From the NCBI RefSeq assembly GCF_036867415.1, contig NZ_JBAJHU010000002.1, positions 496,001-560,000 on the forward strand: a DNA stretch of 64,000 bases. The letters are read 5' to 3'. This document shows, in pieces, positions 39,501-48,160 of this stretch (its first letter is position 1; each line of letters begins with the position of its first letter). The notes below the pieces were generated by a model. That model worked only from the letters and a program-made list of their open reading frames with translations. It made no database searches and was not told where the DNA came from. The position numbers and the translations under genes were made by a program. Source of the stretch: Rossellomorea sp036867415. GTDB lineage: Bacteria; Bacillota; Bacilli; Bacillales; Bacillaceae_B.

Positions 39501-39957
39501 AATAAAATCTCTTATTACCGATAATTGTGGAATAAGTTGTTTCATTTATACTTTTTAGATAGTATGCGTTCTTGTATATAACCCCTGATAGTTTAGAAGT
39601 TTCCTTGTCAGAATAAATATTCAACGATCCATCTTTCGGCAGAAAGATAATTGATTCCCCTATTTCTTCCGAAGTTCCAAGAATGTCGTTGTTTTCTTCT
39701 CGTTCTAGATTTTCAATAGAAATAAAAGCTGTTGAATGATTAAATTGGATTTCTGCTCTTTGGTCATTTATGTTTTTCACTTCTACAACAGTACCAGTAT
39801 ACAATTGACCCAATTCTTCTCCGTTTAGATTCTCTATGATTGAATCTGTAACTAAGCGATAGTTTTTGTTACTACTAACGTTTTCTTGCGAGTAAGCACT
39901 GGTAGAATAAAGAAGTATAAACAATAATGCCATAAACATTGTTGTGACTTTTCTCAT
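36535..39957 (-). CDS. Large secreted SH3-repeat protein with C-terminal M14 zinc carboxypeptidase
   Basis: 1140 aa. Signal peptide (TTMFMALLFILLYSTSAYS), SH3-like N-terminal units, an acidic linker (about 165-260), then four alternating A/B pairs of about 60-aa repeats of the same two types as the neighbouring 32987-36394 protein. The C-terminal third is an M14 carboxypeptidase: HHARE zinc site, WFVPMVNPDGV, DLNRQYPTGW, AYHSSGAMIYW (third zinc His) and FTPEVSPY (catalytic Glu). M14 enzymes of this type can trim peptidoglycan peptides (gamma-D-Glu-DAP bonds), which would fit wall anchoring by the repeats; the substrate is unproven. Confidence 0.88.
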   Translation of the reverse strand: MRKVTTMFMALLFILLYSTSAYSQENVSSNKNYRLVTDSIIENLNGEELGQLYTGTVVEVKNINDQRAEIQFNHSTAFISIENLEREENNDILGTSEEIGESIIFLPKDGSLNIYSDKETSKLSGVIYKNAYYLKSINETTYSTIIGNKRFYLEKDSINRNTIDEQQETISKETDAAGDNNDTPGEQTTSTDLDEPANNTNPLGDHSPEESTGNSEILVDSNSEEVDETAGEGVKNDTIQEENVPDTGSDASQDAEISKTQKAYDFSNNLFKVSTRTAVYIKVDGKLLNKGSLEKGKIFKRLSDYGDWHEVRFGSTTAYINKSYTVPATFEEVEKSKINDSYNGQKRTFSTPQNIRVYGEASTSSEVLGRILENTKYMIDSETNGWLLINFAGRMGYVEKSDVEVSFPSHINFFKPTTRTAIYIKENGKLVRAGAVEEGEVYPRISDYGDWHQIKFGGITGFVKEKYTIPILDSSEINNLNKNYSDSINRVIPNKNIAVYDNSSGKLKQYASIYEGIEYSIISDIGDWFRIDLSGRVGYIRESDVKQILNEQTKFFSPVERTAIYIKVNGSLERAGAVETGEIYPRVVDYGDWHQVRFGDDFGYVKEKYTQAIFNAGSVKNLNSNLKNSVLNVTPDKNIAVYDNTSGKLIQFGSLYAGIKYPIISDIGAWLRVDVLGRIGYIRESDVKKVFTDDIKYFQPTTRTALYIKQDGKLIRAGAVDENQVYSRIQDYGDWHQVDFGNTVAYINEDFTEPALSPAYKNKSPYTSKGIINVKVNKNIAVYDNTSGKLVQFGSIYNGENFPIVGDIGSWLKVDFLGRIGYIKEEYSDRIIKDLVNPNQVYTYKEMQKDINNLVLQYSDILRKEVIGNSVDKRNIYALKLGTGKTEIMINGSHHAREHITTNILMEMIDQYAMHYMKDQTFDGYNVRNVLNSTSLWFVPMVNPDGVTLNQLGAGSAKNPEYVLKLNGGSRDFSSWKANVRGVDLNRQYPTGWSIKRGATKPSPQDYKGPSPLSEPESKALYNFTMKKDFKTAVAYHSSGAMIYWSYRLNDPELMEKNKYIANLLSNETGYRLLAPSPEPIGAYDDWFIDQFKRPAFTPEVSPYVGPRPVPLRNYPTIWRENKAVGLLLAQEAYKNRNKR

Positions 39958-40052
39958 TTAAGTTTAAATCTTTCCTTTCTATTTTTGTGATTTCTTATAT
40001 GTCAATATTCCTCGTGACTTCTATATTATAACAAATTTTTACAAATTCCGGA

Positions 40053-40095
40053 CAAAAAAATGGCAAGTAAAGAAATTAATACCTCTTTACTTGCC
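40053..40095 (-). terminator. Terminator at the end of the main EPS transcript
   Basis: GGCAAGTAAAG / CTTTACTTGCC stem and ATTTTTTTG on the minus strand, just after the wecB-type stop. Confidence 0.85.
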
Positions 40096-40100
40096 ATAAG

Positions 40101-41183
40101 CTAAATTTCATTTAAATAATCAACCATAGTTCTAACCATTTTCTTCCCTGCTTGGCCATCTCCATACAAATTATCTATATAATTTTCAGGAGAGAAAGTT
40201 TTAATCACTTTCTTTAAATCCGTCTTAATGGGATCAACCAATACATTCCATCCCGCTTCGACAGTCTCTACCCATTCTGTTTCATTTCTTAATGTTATGC
40301 AAGGCACTTGCATGAAGTAAGCTTCTTTCTGAACTCCACCTGAATCAGTTACTATATAATTCGCATTTTTCTCAAGATAAAGCATCTCCAAATATGACAA
40401 TGGGTCTAATAATAAAATGTTTTGGGCTTCTTCAACTTCCCTCAGCAGCCCGATGTCTGTCAACTTCTTTTTAGTTCTTGGGTGTAATGGCAGAAGAACT
40501 TTTTGCTCAATAGACATTAGCGCTTTAAAAATTGCAGCCAGCCTCTCATTGTCGTCAGTGTTCTCAGCCCTATGAATAGTAGATAATATAAATTCTTTCG
40601 GCTTAAGTCCATGTTCTTCTAAGTTAAAACTATCTTTTGATAGTTTTCCATTGAATAGAACTGCATCATACATAATATCCCCTACATTGTACACTCCACG
40701 AGTGATTCCTTCTTTACGCAAATTTCCCACAGAAAGGGTAGTCGGGGAGAAGAGCAAACTAGATAAGTGATCTGTTAATACTCTATTGATCTCTTCGGGC
40801 ATTAAACGATTAAAGCTTCTTAATCCTGCTTCGACGTGAAAAATAGGTATATGAAGTTTTGAGGCCGCTAAAGCACCCGCCGTCGTGGAGTTTGTGTCTC
40901 CATACACTAAAACACCATCCGGTTTTTCTTTCATTAACACTTCTTCAATAAGGGCTAACATTTCACCGGTCTGCTTACCATGACTTCCAGATCCAACTTC
41001 CAGGTTATAATCTGGAAGTGGAATCTTCAGCTCTTCAAAGAAAACCGAAGACATATTGTGGTCATAGTGCTGCCCTGTATTTATTAGAATTTCATTAAAT
41101 TGATTTCTTAATTCTCTTGAAACTGCGGCTGCCTTAACAAACTGAGGTCGAGTTCCAATAACTGTGACAATTTTTTTCACCAT
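40101..41183 (-). CDS. wecB: UDP-GlcNAc 2-epimerase, non-hydrolysing (WecB/MnaA; WbpI-like role)
   Basis: 360 aa GT-B-like epimerase. Motifs GTRPQFVKAA, NTGQHYDHNMS, VEAGLRSFNRLMPEEINR, STIHRAENTDD and TDSGGVQKEA are all present. Family reaction: UDP-GlcNAc to UDP-ManNAc. In the WbpA-B-E-D-I route the homologue WbpI epimerises UDP-GlcNAc(3NAc)A to UDP-ManNAc(3NAc)A, and the cluster context favours that. The sequence cannot separate these two. Last gene before a terminator. Confidence 0.92.
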   Translation of the reverse strand: MVKKIVTVIGTRPQFVKAAAVSRELRNQFNEILINTGQHYDHNMSSVFFEELKIPLPDYNLEVGSGSHGKQTGEMLALIEEVLMKEKPDGVLVYGDTNSTTAGALAASKLHIPIFHVEAGLRSFNRLMPEEINRVLTDHLSSLLFSPTTLSVGNLRKEGITRGVYNVGDIMYDAVLFNGKLSKDSFNLEEHGLKPKEFILSTIHRAENTDDNERLAAIFKALMSIEQKVLLPLHPRTKKKLTDIGLLREVEEAQNILLLDPLSYLEMLYLEKNANYIVTDSGGVQKEAYFMQVPCITLRNETEWVETVEAGWNVLVDPIKTDLKKVIKTFSPENYIDNLYGDGQAGKKMVRTMVDYLNEI

Positions 41184-41186
41184 TTA

Positions 41187-42296
41187 TCAACCTTTAGCAT
41201 AAAATTCTTTTATTTTATTTACTACATATTCTTGTTGTTCTCTCTTTAATTCAGGGAACATTGGTAAAGATAAAGCTTCTTTACAAGCTTCTTCCGTAAC
41301 AGGTAAATCCCCTTCTTTATATCCCAGTTCACCAAAGACTGGTTGAAGGTGTAATGGCATTGGGTAATAAATCATTGTAGCAATTCCGTTTTCCTTAAGA
41401 AACTCCTGTAGTTCATCTCTTTTATTCACTCTAAGTGTATATTGATGGAAAACATGGTAACTATTCTCAGCAATATACGGTGTTTTCACTTCATCTACTG
41501 TCTTAAGTAGTTCAGAGTAATAATTAGCATTTTCTCTTCTCATTTCTGTCCATTCGCTTAAGTATTTCACTTTAATGTTTAAGACAGCCGCATGTAATTC
41601 ATCCAATCGACTGTTATATCCTAATACATGATGGTAGTATTTCGGTTTACTTCCATGAACTCTCAGGACTTTTAATTTTTCTGCGATTCCTTCATCATTC
41701 GTGACTACCATTCCGCCGTCACCATAAGCACCTAGGTTTTTAGTAGGAAAGAAGCTATATGTAGCTGTCGTACCAAATTGCCCTACACCTATATTATTAA
41801 GTTTTGATCCGATAGCTTGAGCAGCATCTTCCACTACAGCCAAGTTTTTCTCTTTTGCAATGGCACTGATTTCTTCCATATCTGCCATTTGACCGTATAA
41901 ATGGACTGGAATAATTGCTTTTGTTTTTTCGGTAATAGCTTTTCTGATCGAATCCGGATCAATATTGAACGTTTTAGGGTCAATATCCGCAAAAACCGGA
42001 ACAGCACCAATTCGAGCTACTGCCCCTCCTGTTGCGAAGAAAGTGAATGCCGGTACAATAACCTCATCTCCAGGTTCTACACCACAAGCCAATAAAGATA
42101 GATGTAACGCATCACTACCATTTGCCACTCCTACACCAAAACCAATATCACTCATATTTGAAACCGTTTCTTCAAGTTGTTTTACATTGCTTCCTAAGAT
42201 GAAATGTGCATTACTCATTACATCTTCCATAGATGCGTTTACTTCTTCCTTAATACTTTGATATTGTTCAGTTAAATCTAACATAGGTACTTTCAT
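41187..42296 (-). CDS. DegT/DnrJ/EryC1/StrS sugar aminotransferase (WbpE-like)
   Basis: 369 aa, PLP-dependent. Motifs DLTEQYQSIKEE, NGSDALHLSL, AFTFFATGGAV, EDAAQAIGS and the PLP-lysine region SFFPTKNLGAYGDGGM. Closest type by these motifs is WbpE/WlbC: transamination of UDP-3-keto-GlcNAc-uronate using glutamate. It lies three bases upstream of wecB on the minus strand. Other 3- or 4-keto sugar substrates are possible; the nearby 4,6-dehydratase could be a second partner. Confidence 0.9.
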   Translation of the reverse strand: MKVPMLDLTEQYQSIKEEVNASMEDVMSNAHFILGSNVKQLEETVSNMSDIGFGVGVANGSDALHLSLLACGVEPGDEVIVPAFTFFATGGAVARIGAVPVFADIDPKTFNIDPDSIRKAITEKTKAIIPVHLYGQMADMEEISAIAKEKNLAVVEDAAQAIGSKLNNIGVGQFGTTATYSFFPTKNLGAYGDGGMVVTNDEGIAEKLKVLRVHGSKPKYYHHVLGYNSRLDELHAAVLNIKVKYLSEWTEMRRENANYYSELLKTVDEVKTPYIAENSYHVFHQYTLRVNKRDELQEFLKENGIATMIYYPMPLHLQPVFGELGYKEGDLPVTEEACKEALSLPMFPELKREQQEYVVNKIKEFYAKG

Positions 42297-42406
42297 GTGA
42301 CATCCTCTTTTCTAATAATATTTATCTCAATTTATTGTTTTAGTTTCAAAGAATATAATAACTTCTTGTTATTTAATGTTCAACTTAGTGAGCTCCTAGC
42401 TGATTC

Positions 42407-43498
42407 TTATAAGTTCTCGTAAGCTTGAAATAATATTTGCTCTTCAATATTCCAATTATATTTGGTTTCAATTGCTTTTCTGGCATTTCTTCCAAATTCT
42501 TCAGAAACATTTGGATTGATCAAAATTTCATCCATTGCAGCAGCAATCTCTTGTGGCTTTAAAGGGTCTACACAGATACCACAGTCATTGGTTTCTATTA
42601 TTTCCCTCCACAAGGGGAAATTTGAGGCAATTACCGGAATACCAGCTGACATATATTCAAACATCTTATTCGGTTGAGCATTAATATGATTTGGTTCTGG
42701 GTGATATAAAACTAACCCGGCATAACTGCTTGCTAATAAGTTGCTTACTTCCTGTCTGTTCATAAATCCATTATATTGTATTTTACTCCAACCTTTTAAA
42801 CATTTCATATTCTCCAATACACTTTGTTTGGAGAATTTCCCAGCTAGAGTTAGTTTGCCTGCAGATGAAACTTCGATTGCTTCAACCATTTGTTGAATAC
42901 CTCTAATTTCATTTATCCCACCAACAAATGAGAAGGTATCTTTGGCGATTTTGTTATTTGATGGGGAATGTAACTCATTTAAAAGTGGATAATTATTGAC
43001 ATTGTATACACGTGCATGGACAGTATCAAAACGCTTCTTTATATGCGATGTAGCTGTTATCAAAGTATCAAATCTTTTTGCACAGTAATCTTCAAAGACC
43101 TCAAATGCTTTAGATACCAATGACCTTATATAATTTGGGATCCACTTTTTAGATAATATTTGCCTAGGTACATCTTCATGTATGTCGTATATCACTTTTT
43201 TTCCTTTCCGTTTAAGGAGCAATCCAAATAATAACATTTCCGGATCGTGTAAGTGATATACATCAGCATCGATCTCTAGAGCTTTTTTATAAACTAGTGG
43301 TGGTACCTTTAATAAACGTTCGAATCGAGAGCTTGGTATGAAGTCTAACCCGACTAACTGCACACCCTCGATATTAGCAAATGGAGCATTAGGCGCTATC
43401 AATGTGGCATCATATTTCTTTGCTAAGGAGGTGCATTCCTTCAGAAATATCCTTGTGTCATTATGTTGATGTGACGAGCTAATGTGACATACTTTCAT
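42407..43498 (-). CDS. Glycosyltransferase family 4
   Basis: 363 aa, GT-B fold. N-terminal KVCHISSSHQHNDTRIFLKEC and DADVYHLHDPEML; C-terminal SFVGGINEIRGIQQMVEA and MFEYMSAGIPVIASNF-x-LWREI with the donor-binding EX7E-like region. Cytoplasmic, probably builds the EPS repeat unit. The donor sugar is not predictable. Confidence 0.86.
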   Translation of the reverse strand: MKVCHISSSHQHNDTRIFLKECTSLAKKYDATLIAPNAPFANIEGVQLVGLDFIPSSRFERLLKVPPLVYKKALEIDADVYHLHDPEMLLFGLLLKRKGKKVIYDIHEDVPRQILSKKWIPNYIRSLVSKAFEVFEDYCAKRFDTLITATSHIKKRFDTVHARVYNVNNYPLLNELHSPSNNKIAKDTFSFVGGINEIRGIQQMVEAIEVSSAGKLTLAGKFSKQSVLENMKCLKGWSKIQYNGFMNRQEVSNLLASSYAGLVLYHPEPNHINAQPNKMFEYMSAGIPVIASNFPLWREIIETNDCGICVDPLKPQEIAAAMDEILINPNVSEEFGRNARKAIETKYNWNIEEQILFQAYENL

Positions 43499-43532
43499 AG
43501 TAGTAGTATTCCCCTTATATTGAAAAACTTGA

Positions 43533-44180
43533 TTATCTTTTTAGTGAAATAACTCTCAACGTGACAAAAGCAAATAAGATGATTGCAAAAGTAGAGATTG
43601 CTGCGATAATAGCACTATTTTTAGAAGATGGATATACTTCAGTAATGGTTACATCTCCTAATACACTGGCTTTTTCCCAAAGTGCTACATCCTGTTTCAA
43701 GTCAAATAAGAACTTTTCAACCTCGTATTGATCTTCCGCGGCTGCCGTATCTTTCATTTCTAATCTTTCAATTGTTTCATAATTGATTTTCAGTAGATCT
43801 TCTGAAATAACATTACTTTCCTTTACATACTCACTTACTAATGAATTCAGTGTGTTACTAAGCTCATTTTTGTTTTCATGAGTTAATGTAAGAAGAACAT
43901 ATTCATTTTTGGGTTGGAATGATAATTCTGAAGTTAATTTCTCCTCTTCAATTTTAACTCCACTCTTCTGTAAAAATTCCGGATTAAGAATTCTATTTTT
44001 AAAGTACGCTGTTGAAGAGTATTGATCGTCATTAAAATTCCCCAGATTTACCTTGATTGTTCCTTTGTAAGTAATTGGTTTGCTTTCTTCTTGAAAAAAT
44101 GCAAAGGTTGCCACAATAATCGGCAGTACTATTAGAGTGATTAAGAAAATAATAGTGCTCTTCTTTGAAATCTTCATCAT
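43533..44180 (-). CDS. Wzz-like chain-length/membrane protein
   Basis: 215 aa. An N-terminal membrane helix (TIIFLITLIVLPIIVATFAFF) and a C-terminal one (SAIIAAISTFAIILFAFVTL) bracket an outside domain with a helical region (NTLNSLVSEYVKESNVI). This is the topology of Wzz/YveK-type polysaccharide co-polymerases, but the domain is short and there is no fused or adjacent tyrosine kinase. Lies between two glycosyltransferases. Confidence 0.65.
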   Translation of the reverse strand: MMKISKKSTIIFLITLIVLPIIVATFAFFQEESKPITYKGTIKVNLGNFNDDQYSSTAYFKNRILNPEFLQKSGVKIEEEKLTSELSFQPKNEYVLLTLTHENKNELSNTLNSLVSEYVKESNVISEDLLKINYETIERLEMKDTAAAEDQYEVEKFLFDLKQDVALWEKASVLGDVTITEVYPSSKNSAIIAAISTFAIILFAFVTLRVISLKR

Positions 44181-44181
44181 T

Positions 44182-45339
44182 TCACACCTTGCTTCTTTTA
44201 GTTAAATGGTTATAAACTTTCATAAGTTTTCGTTCTTGCAATTCCCAATTGTAATCACGCGAAATTTTTTTCGAATTACTAGAAAGCTCAGCAAGATCAG
44301 AAGAAGATATTCTTTTAAGTCCTTCAACAATATCTTCCTCTTTAAAGCTTTCAACTACAATTCCCGCATTATATTTCGTAACTATCTTTTTCATTTCAGG
44401 AAGGTTACTCACTAGCAATGGCACCCCGGCCATTGCATACTCAAACATCTTATTTGGTAGACAGTAATAATAATTCAAACAGCTATCTTCAATAAGAGAT
44501 ATTCCTATATCAGCTGAACTCGTATATTCCATGATTTGATTGGGGGGCACTGCATCCAAATAATATATACCCTGATTTTCTAACATTTCATGTTTTACTT
44601 TCTCTACCATTGCACCCATACCCATAAACACTATTACTAAATCCTCAGGTGCTATTTTCTTATAGGCACTAATTAATATATCAATACCTCTTCCTTCCGA
44701 AATAGCTCCTTGATACAGGGCAATTTTACTACTTTCAGATATATTAAATATCTCTCTAAACTTATTTGTCTTCTCTACTTCCTTTAAGTTTGGAGTATTT
44801 AAAACTAAAACTGGCTGTGGAATACTATATATACGACTATACTCTTTAGCTATACCCTCACTAACAGTAATTACACTATCTACTTTTTTTATTAAAGATT
44901 TCTCTGTAATAAACGTCAAATATTTTCTAATTTTTTTCCCTTTTAATTTCTGGGTTTCAATTTGGTATTCATGCGCATCATAAACGATTTTTATATTTTT
45001 TTTAGGATATACCTTTTTTAAAAGGACCGCTACAGGTAATGGTGAAATGTCATTACAATGAACAATATCTATGTCTTTATACCTTTTAATGATCTGGTAA
45101 ACCAATTCAAAATATTTTATCACTTGAAAAGGTAACGACTTTGGTAATTTTCTCGAAGCTAGTTTTACCCTGTGAACGGAAATATTTGTTGAATATTCTT
45201 CGTACTCTTCTAATCCACTTTCATGGAGAGCTACAACTTTTACGTTATAACCTGACTTCTCCAATGTAAAACACTCTTTAAGAACACGCGAGTCATTTTT
45301 GAAATTATTAAATACAAGCATCAAAACTGTCTTATTCAT
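44182..45339 (-). CDS. Glycosyltransferase family 4
   Basis: 385 aa. VLMLVFNNFKNDSRVLKECFTL, IDIVHCNDISPLPVAVLL, AYDAHEY-type segment (IVYDAHEYQIE), then ALYQGAISEGRGIDILI and MFEYAMAGVPLLVSNLPEM in the donor domain. Overlaps the upstream polymerase gene by eight bases. Likely cytoplasmic sugar transferase in repeat-unit assembly. Donor unknown. Confidence 0.86.
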   Translation of the reverse strand: MNKTVLMLVFNNFKNDSRVLKECFTLEKSGYNVKVVALHESGLEEYEEYSTNISVHRVKLASRKLPKSLPFQVIKYFELVYQIIKRYKDIDIVHCNDISPLPVAVLLKKVYPKKNIKIVYDAHEYQIETQKLKGKKIRKYLTFITEKSLIKKVDSVITVSEGIAKEYSRIYSIPQPVLVLNTPNLKEVEKTNKFREIFNISESSKIALYQGAISEGRGIDILISAYKKIAPEDLVIVFMGMGAMVEKVKHEMLENQGIYYLDAVPPNQIMEYTSSADIGISLIEDSCLNYYYCLPNKMFEYAMAGVPLLVSNLPEMKKIVTKYNAGIVVESFKEEDIVEGLKRISSSDLAELSSNSKKISRDYNWELQERKLMKVYNHLTKRSKV

Positions 45340-46714
45340 GTTTTAATTCCTTTTCAAAAAAGTTTCTTACTTTAAAATCCATATTAAATATGATTGTCCT
45401 AATTGATTGCCTATTTAGAGTAAGGATATACCCTGCCCCAAATAACATCGTAATTAGAACCAAATCTATATCAAGAAAGATTGTACTAAAACTAGTAAAT
45501 ACCAGGTCTTTAAAATATAAAATTATCCAAGTTGAATAAGCAATTGTTAAAGCATTGAGTTCAAGTTTCGACAATACAATATGGCAGAGATATAATATCA
45601 TTCCTAAAGCCAATGAAGAGATTATTACGCCCCCTAATCCAAAGTTAGCATACATTTCTCCCCAATACACAGTAGGCGCTGATGCTACAACCCCGGTATT
45701 TTCAACCGTGGGGTTCATATACTTTGCTACTTCCCTCGTAATACTTACTGGCTCCCAAGGGAATATACCCATTGGATTTGGGAATGACTGTCCCAACATG
45801 AATTCTCTTTTTTCCGGGAATAACTCAAGGTAAAAATAAGCTGGTGAAATTTGTCCGGTAAATGCTCTGCTTAAAAAAGCTTGTACCACATCTCCTATTG
45901 GTCTATTGCTTAGTCCCATTATATATTTATACATTAATATTAATGTTACGAAAACAAAGCTAAATATTCCCAATATATATTTTAAATTCAGTGTTTTTCT
46001 TGTCATAATCAAATATACAATGATCATGCCTATGATATACCATATTAAAGGACCCTTTTGTGTAGTCATTATAGAAGTAAAAAGTCTTACACTAAAAGTA
46101 GCAGCAAAAAATAGTATATTATATAACGACCTGTTTTTATAAACCATTACAAATGCATAGTAACTGATTAATGTTAATACCTCGGCATACACTAATCTAT
46201 ACCAATGAAGTTTACCATCAAACCCGTTTGTAGCGAGACTTCTATATTTGGCGACATCACTCGCACTTGCCCCTAATAATTCCTCTATAATCGGTATTCG
46301 TGGTATTTTAGATAAGTAAACAGCAAGAACCAGAATAACACCGATAAAAAGAATTCCCATAAAAATTTTCAAACGAAGATTTTCTTTAGTGTCTGGAGTT
46401 ACCTCTTCATCTTCTACTTTAAAAAACTGTATCTTTGATAATAAAAAAATAATGAAAACAATTATAAGCAATCCTAAACTTGATAGTATCCATAAATAAA
46501 ATATTTTCTCTTGATTATTGATACCTATGGTATATCGATAATCATTCCAAAAAAAGAACAACGGGAGGATCCCAATATACGCAAAGCATAAATAAGCCCA
46601 TAAAAAAATACTTGGGATTGATGGCTTAAGAAGTTTTATATTGCTTTTGTACAATAAAAATAAGCAGAAAGAAGGGATTATTAAAAATCCAATGACAAAG
46701 ACTAACGAATACAT
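45332..46714 (-). CDS. O-antigen/EPS polymerase Wzy-like membrane protein
   Basis: 460 aa with ten or more hydrophobic segments (e.g. YSLVFVIGFLIIPSFCLFLLY split by short loops) and a long outside loop with Arg/Tyr-rich patches (RSLATNGFDGKLHWYRL, FPWEPVSITREVAKYM). This is the usual appearance of Wzy polymerases, which are poorly conserved in sequence. Position between flippase-side genes and glycosyltransferases supports the call. Confidence 0.75.
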   Translation of the reverse strand: MYSLVFVIGFLIIPSFCLFLLYKSNIKLLKPSIPSIFLWAYLCFAYIGILPLFFFWNDYRYTIGINNQEKIFYLWILSSLGLLIIVFIIFLLSKIQFFKVEDEEVTPDTKENLRLKIFMGILFIGVILVLAVYLSKIPRIPIIEELLGASASDVAKYRSLATNGFDGKLHWYRLVYAEVLTLISYYAFVMVYKNRSLYNILFFAATFSVRLFTSIMTTQKGPLIWYIIGMIIVYLIMTRKTLNLKYILGIFSFVFVTLILMYKYIMGLSNRPIGDVVQAFLSRAFTGQISPAYFYLELFPEKREFMLGQSFPNPMGIFPWEPVSITREVAKYMNPTVENTGVVASAPTVYWGEMYANFGLGGVIISSLALGMILYLCHIVLSKLELNALTIAYSTWIILYFKDLVFTSFSTIFLDIDLVLITMLFGAGYILTLNRQSIRTIIFNMDFKVRNFFEKELKHE

Positions 46715-46716
46715 AC

Positions 46717-48087
46717 TTACCCCCCGTTACTTCGAGTATTCTTAGATTTACTTAAGATTACTTTATAGATTCTAGTGAAATTCAAAACTTGGTTATGGAA
46801 GATCGAATTGTGAAAAAGAACTGTAAAATCCATATTATATTTTTGGGAAACTGAAATTAAACTTTCTATTTTTTCAATCGACAGATTTGTATCAATATCA
46901 GGCTGGTAAGAAGGAAGGTGATTTGCGTCCATAAATATTAATGGTCGTTCTTTTAAATTAAGCTTTTTCCTATTAATTACGTCAAAAAGTGTATACTCGT
47001 CTCCTGTTCCACACCGAAAACCTTCTTTTTCAGCATAATTCAAAGTCGAGTCTACTTTCATCTCATTTTTTTCCAAAATTGCCCAAGTGTTTTTCACAGA
47101 AAACCTTAGATAATGCTGTCTTCCTTCGTCTATCGATAAACTTGTAGAATCTTTCAGTCTTTTCAGTTCTAAAGACCATGTTTCCAAATCATTGAAAGTA
47201 TTATAACTTGGGTGAAAACCAACAATATGTTTTCTTTTAACAATTTCATGTATGATTTTTTTAAATTTTTCAGTTCTTATATTATAATTAGTATCAAAAT
47301 TTGTATTACCACCAGACATAAAGTAAAAATGAGATTTCTCGCCAATATCCTCTGCCAATCCCATAATCCATGAAAAATTATTATAGGGATCTTTTTTTAC
47401 TTTTAGCTTCGTCAAAAAGTAATCGAGTAGATTAACTACTCCATTTTGATACTGCTTTTTTTTCAATATTAATGATAAAGAAGACACAATAGCTTTTTTG
47501 GGAGAACCCCATTTTTCAATGTGATCAATATCATGAGTTAGGTACAGCTTATAAGATTTATCTTTTCTCCCAATTGCTGGATTTAAACTTTTTAACACGT
47601 TAAATAAAAATTCTACATATTCATTAACTACAGGTCTGTGAAGGAAATTGTTTTTATATGAAACACTATTAGCAGCCTTTACTCTTCCATGTTTATCTAA
47701 ATCTTCATCAAATATTTCTTCCCACCTGGTTAACATAAAAAATATGGAGGAAAAAACATCCACATGACACACTATTTTTTGTTCATTTTCTTTAATTACT
47801 TTAGGTTCACCGTAAAGTACAGGTAAATCATCCTCCGGAATATATTGCAAATGGGCAAAATTCACTTGTGGTAAATATTTTTCATTAATATAATTATCAT
47901 TTTCATTAAGTTTCGTAAAGAAACCATCTTTAATAACTAGCGTTTTATTCCCATCTAGTGTTATTTTATAGTCGACTTCTTTGGAAATCTCAACTTCATA
48001 GGGAATGCCTAAAAAATCATTAAATACTACATCTACTGCATACTTTCTTTCAGGAATGAAATTATTGGGTATTGATATCTTTAACAT
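46717..48087 (-). CDS. Polysaccharide deacetylase-like protein (DUF7033-type N-terminus)
   Basis: 456 aa, no signal peptide. The C-terminal two thirds looks like a divergent NodB-type barrel: LTHDIDHIEKWGS (metal-binding Asp/His), SHFYFMSGG, IVGFHPSYNTF (His pair) and RPLIFMDANH. The N-terminal region (about 1-185) contains TRWEEIFDEDLDKHGRVKA, as in DUF7033 proteins. May modify lipid-linked sugars in the cytoplasm. Enzyme activity not proven. Separated from the upstream dehydrogenase gene by a hairpin (48113-48142). Confidence 0.72.
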   Translation of the reverse strand: MLKISIPNNFIPERKYAVDVVFNDFLGIPYEVEISKEVDYKITLDGNKTLVIKDGFFTKLNENDNYINEKYLPQVNFAHLQYIPEDDLPVLYGEPKVIKENEQKIVCHVDVFSSIFFMLTRWEEIFDEDLDKHGRVKAANSVSYKNNFLHRPVVNEYVEFLFNVLKSLNPAIGRKDKSYKLYLTHDIDHIEKWGSPKKAIVSSLSLILKKKQYQNGVVNLLDYFLTKLKVKKDPYNNFSWIMGLAEDIGEKSHFYFMSGGNTNFDTNYNIRTEKFKKIIHEIVKRKHIVGFHPSYNTFNDLETWSLELKRLKDSTSLSIDEGRQHYLRFSVKNTWAILEKNEMKVDSTLNYAEKEGFRCGTGDEYTLFDVINRKKLNLKERPLIFMDANHLPSYQPDIDTNLSIEKIESLISVSQKYNMDFTVLFHNSIFHNQVLNFTRIYKVILSKSKNTRSNGG

Positions 48088-48112
48088 ATGTTCACCTTCT
48101 AAGGTTACAGAT

Positions 48113-48142
48113 AAAGATGCGATAAGTTAAAATCGCATCTTT
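48113..48142. other. Hairpin between the dehydrogenase and deacetylase genes
   Basis: Perfect AAAGATGCGAT / ATCGCATCTTT stem. The T-run is on the plus strand; on the minus (coding) strand only TTT-ATC follows, so it is at best a weak attenuator of the EPS transcript. Confidence 0.55.
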
Positions 48143-48160
48143 TTCTAATCTGCCAATTAT

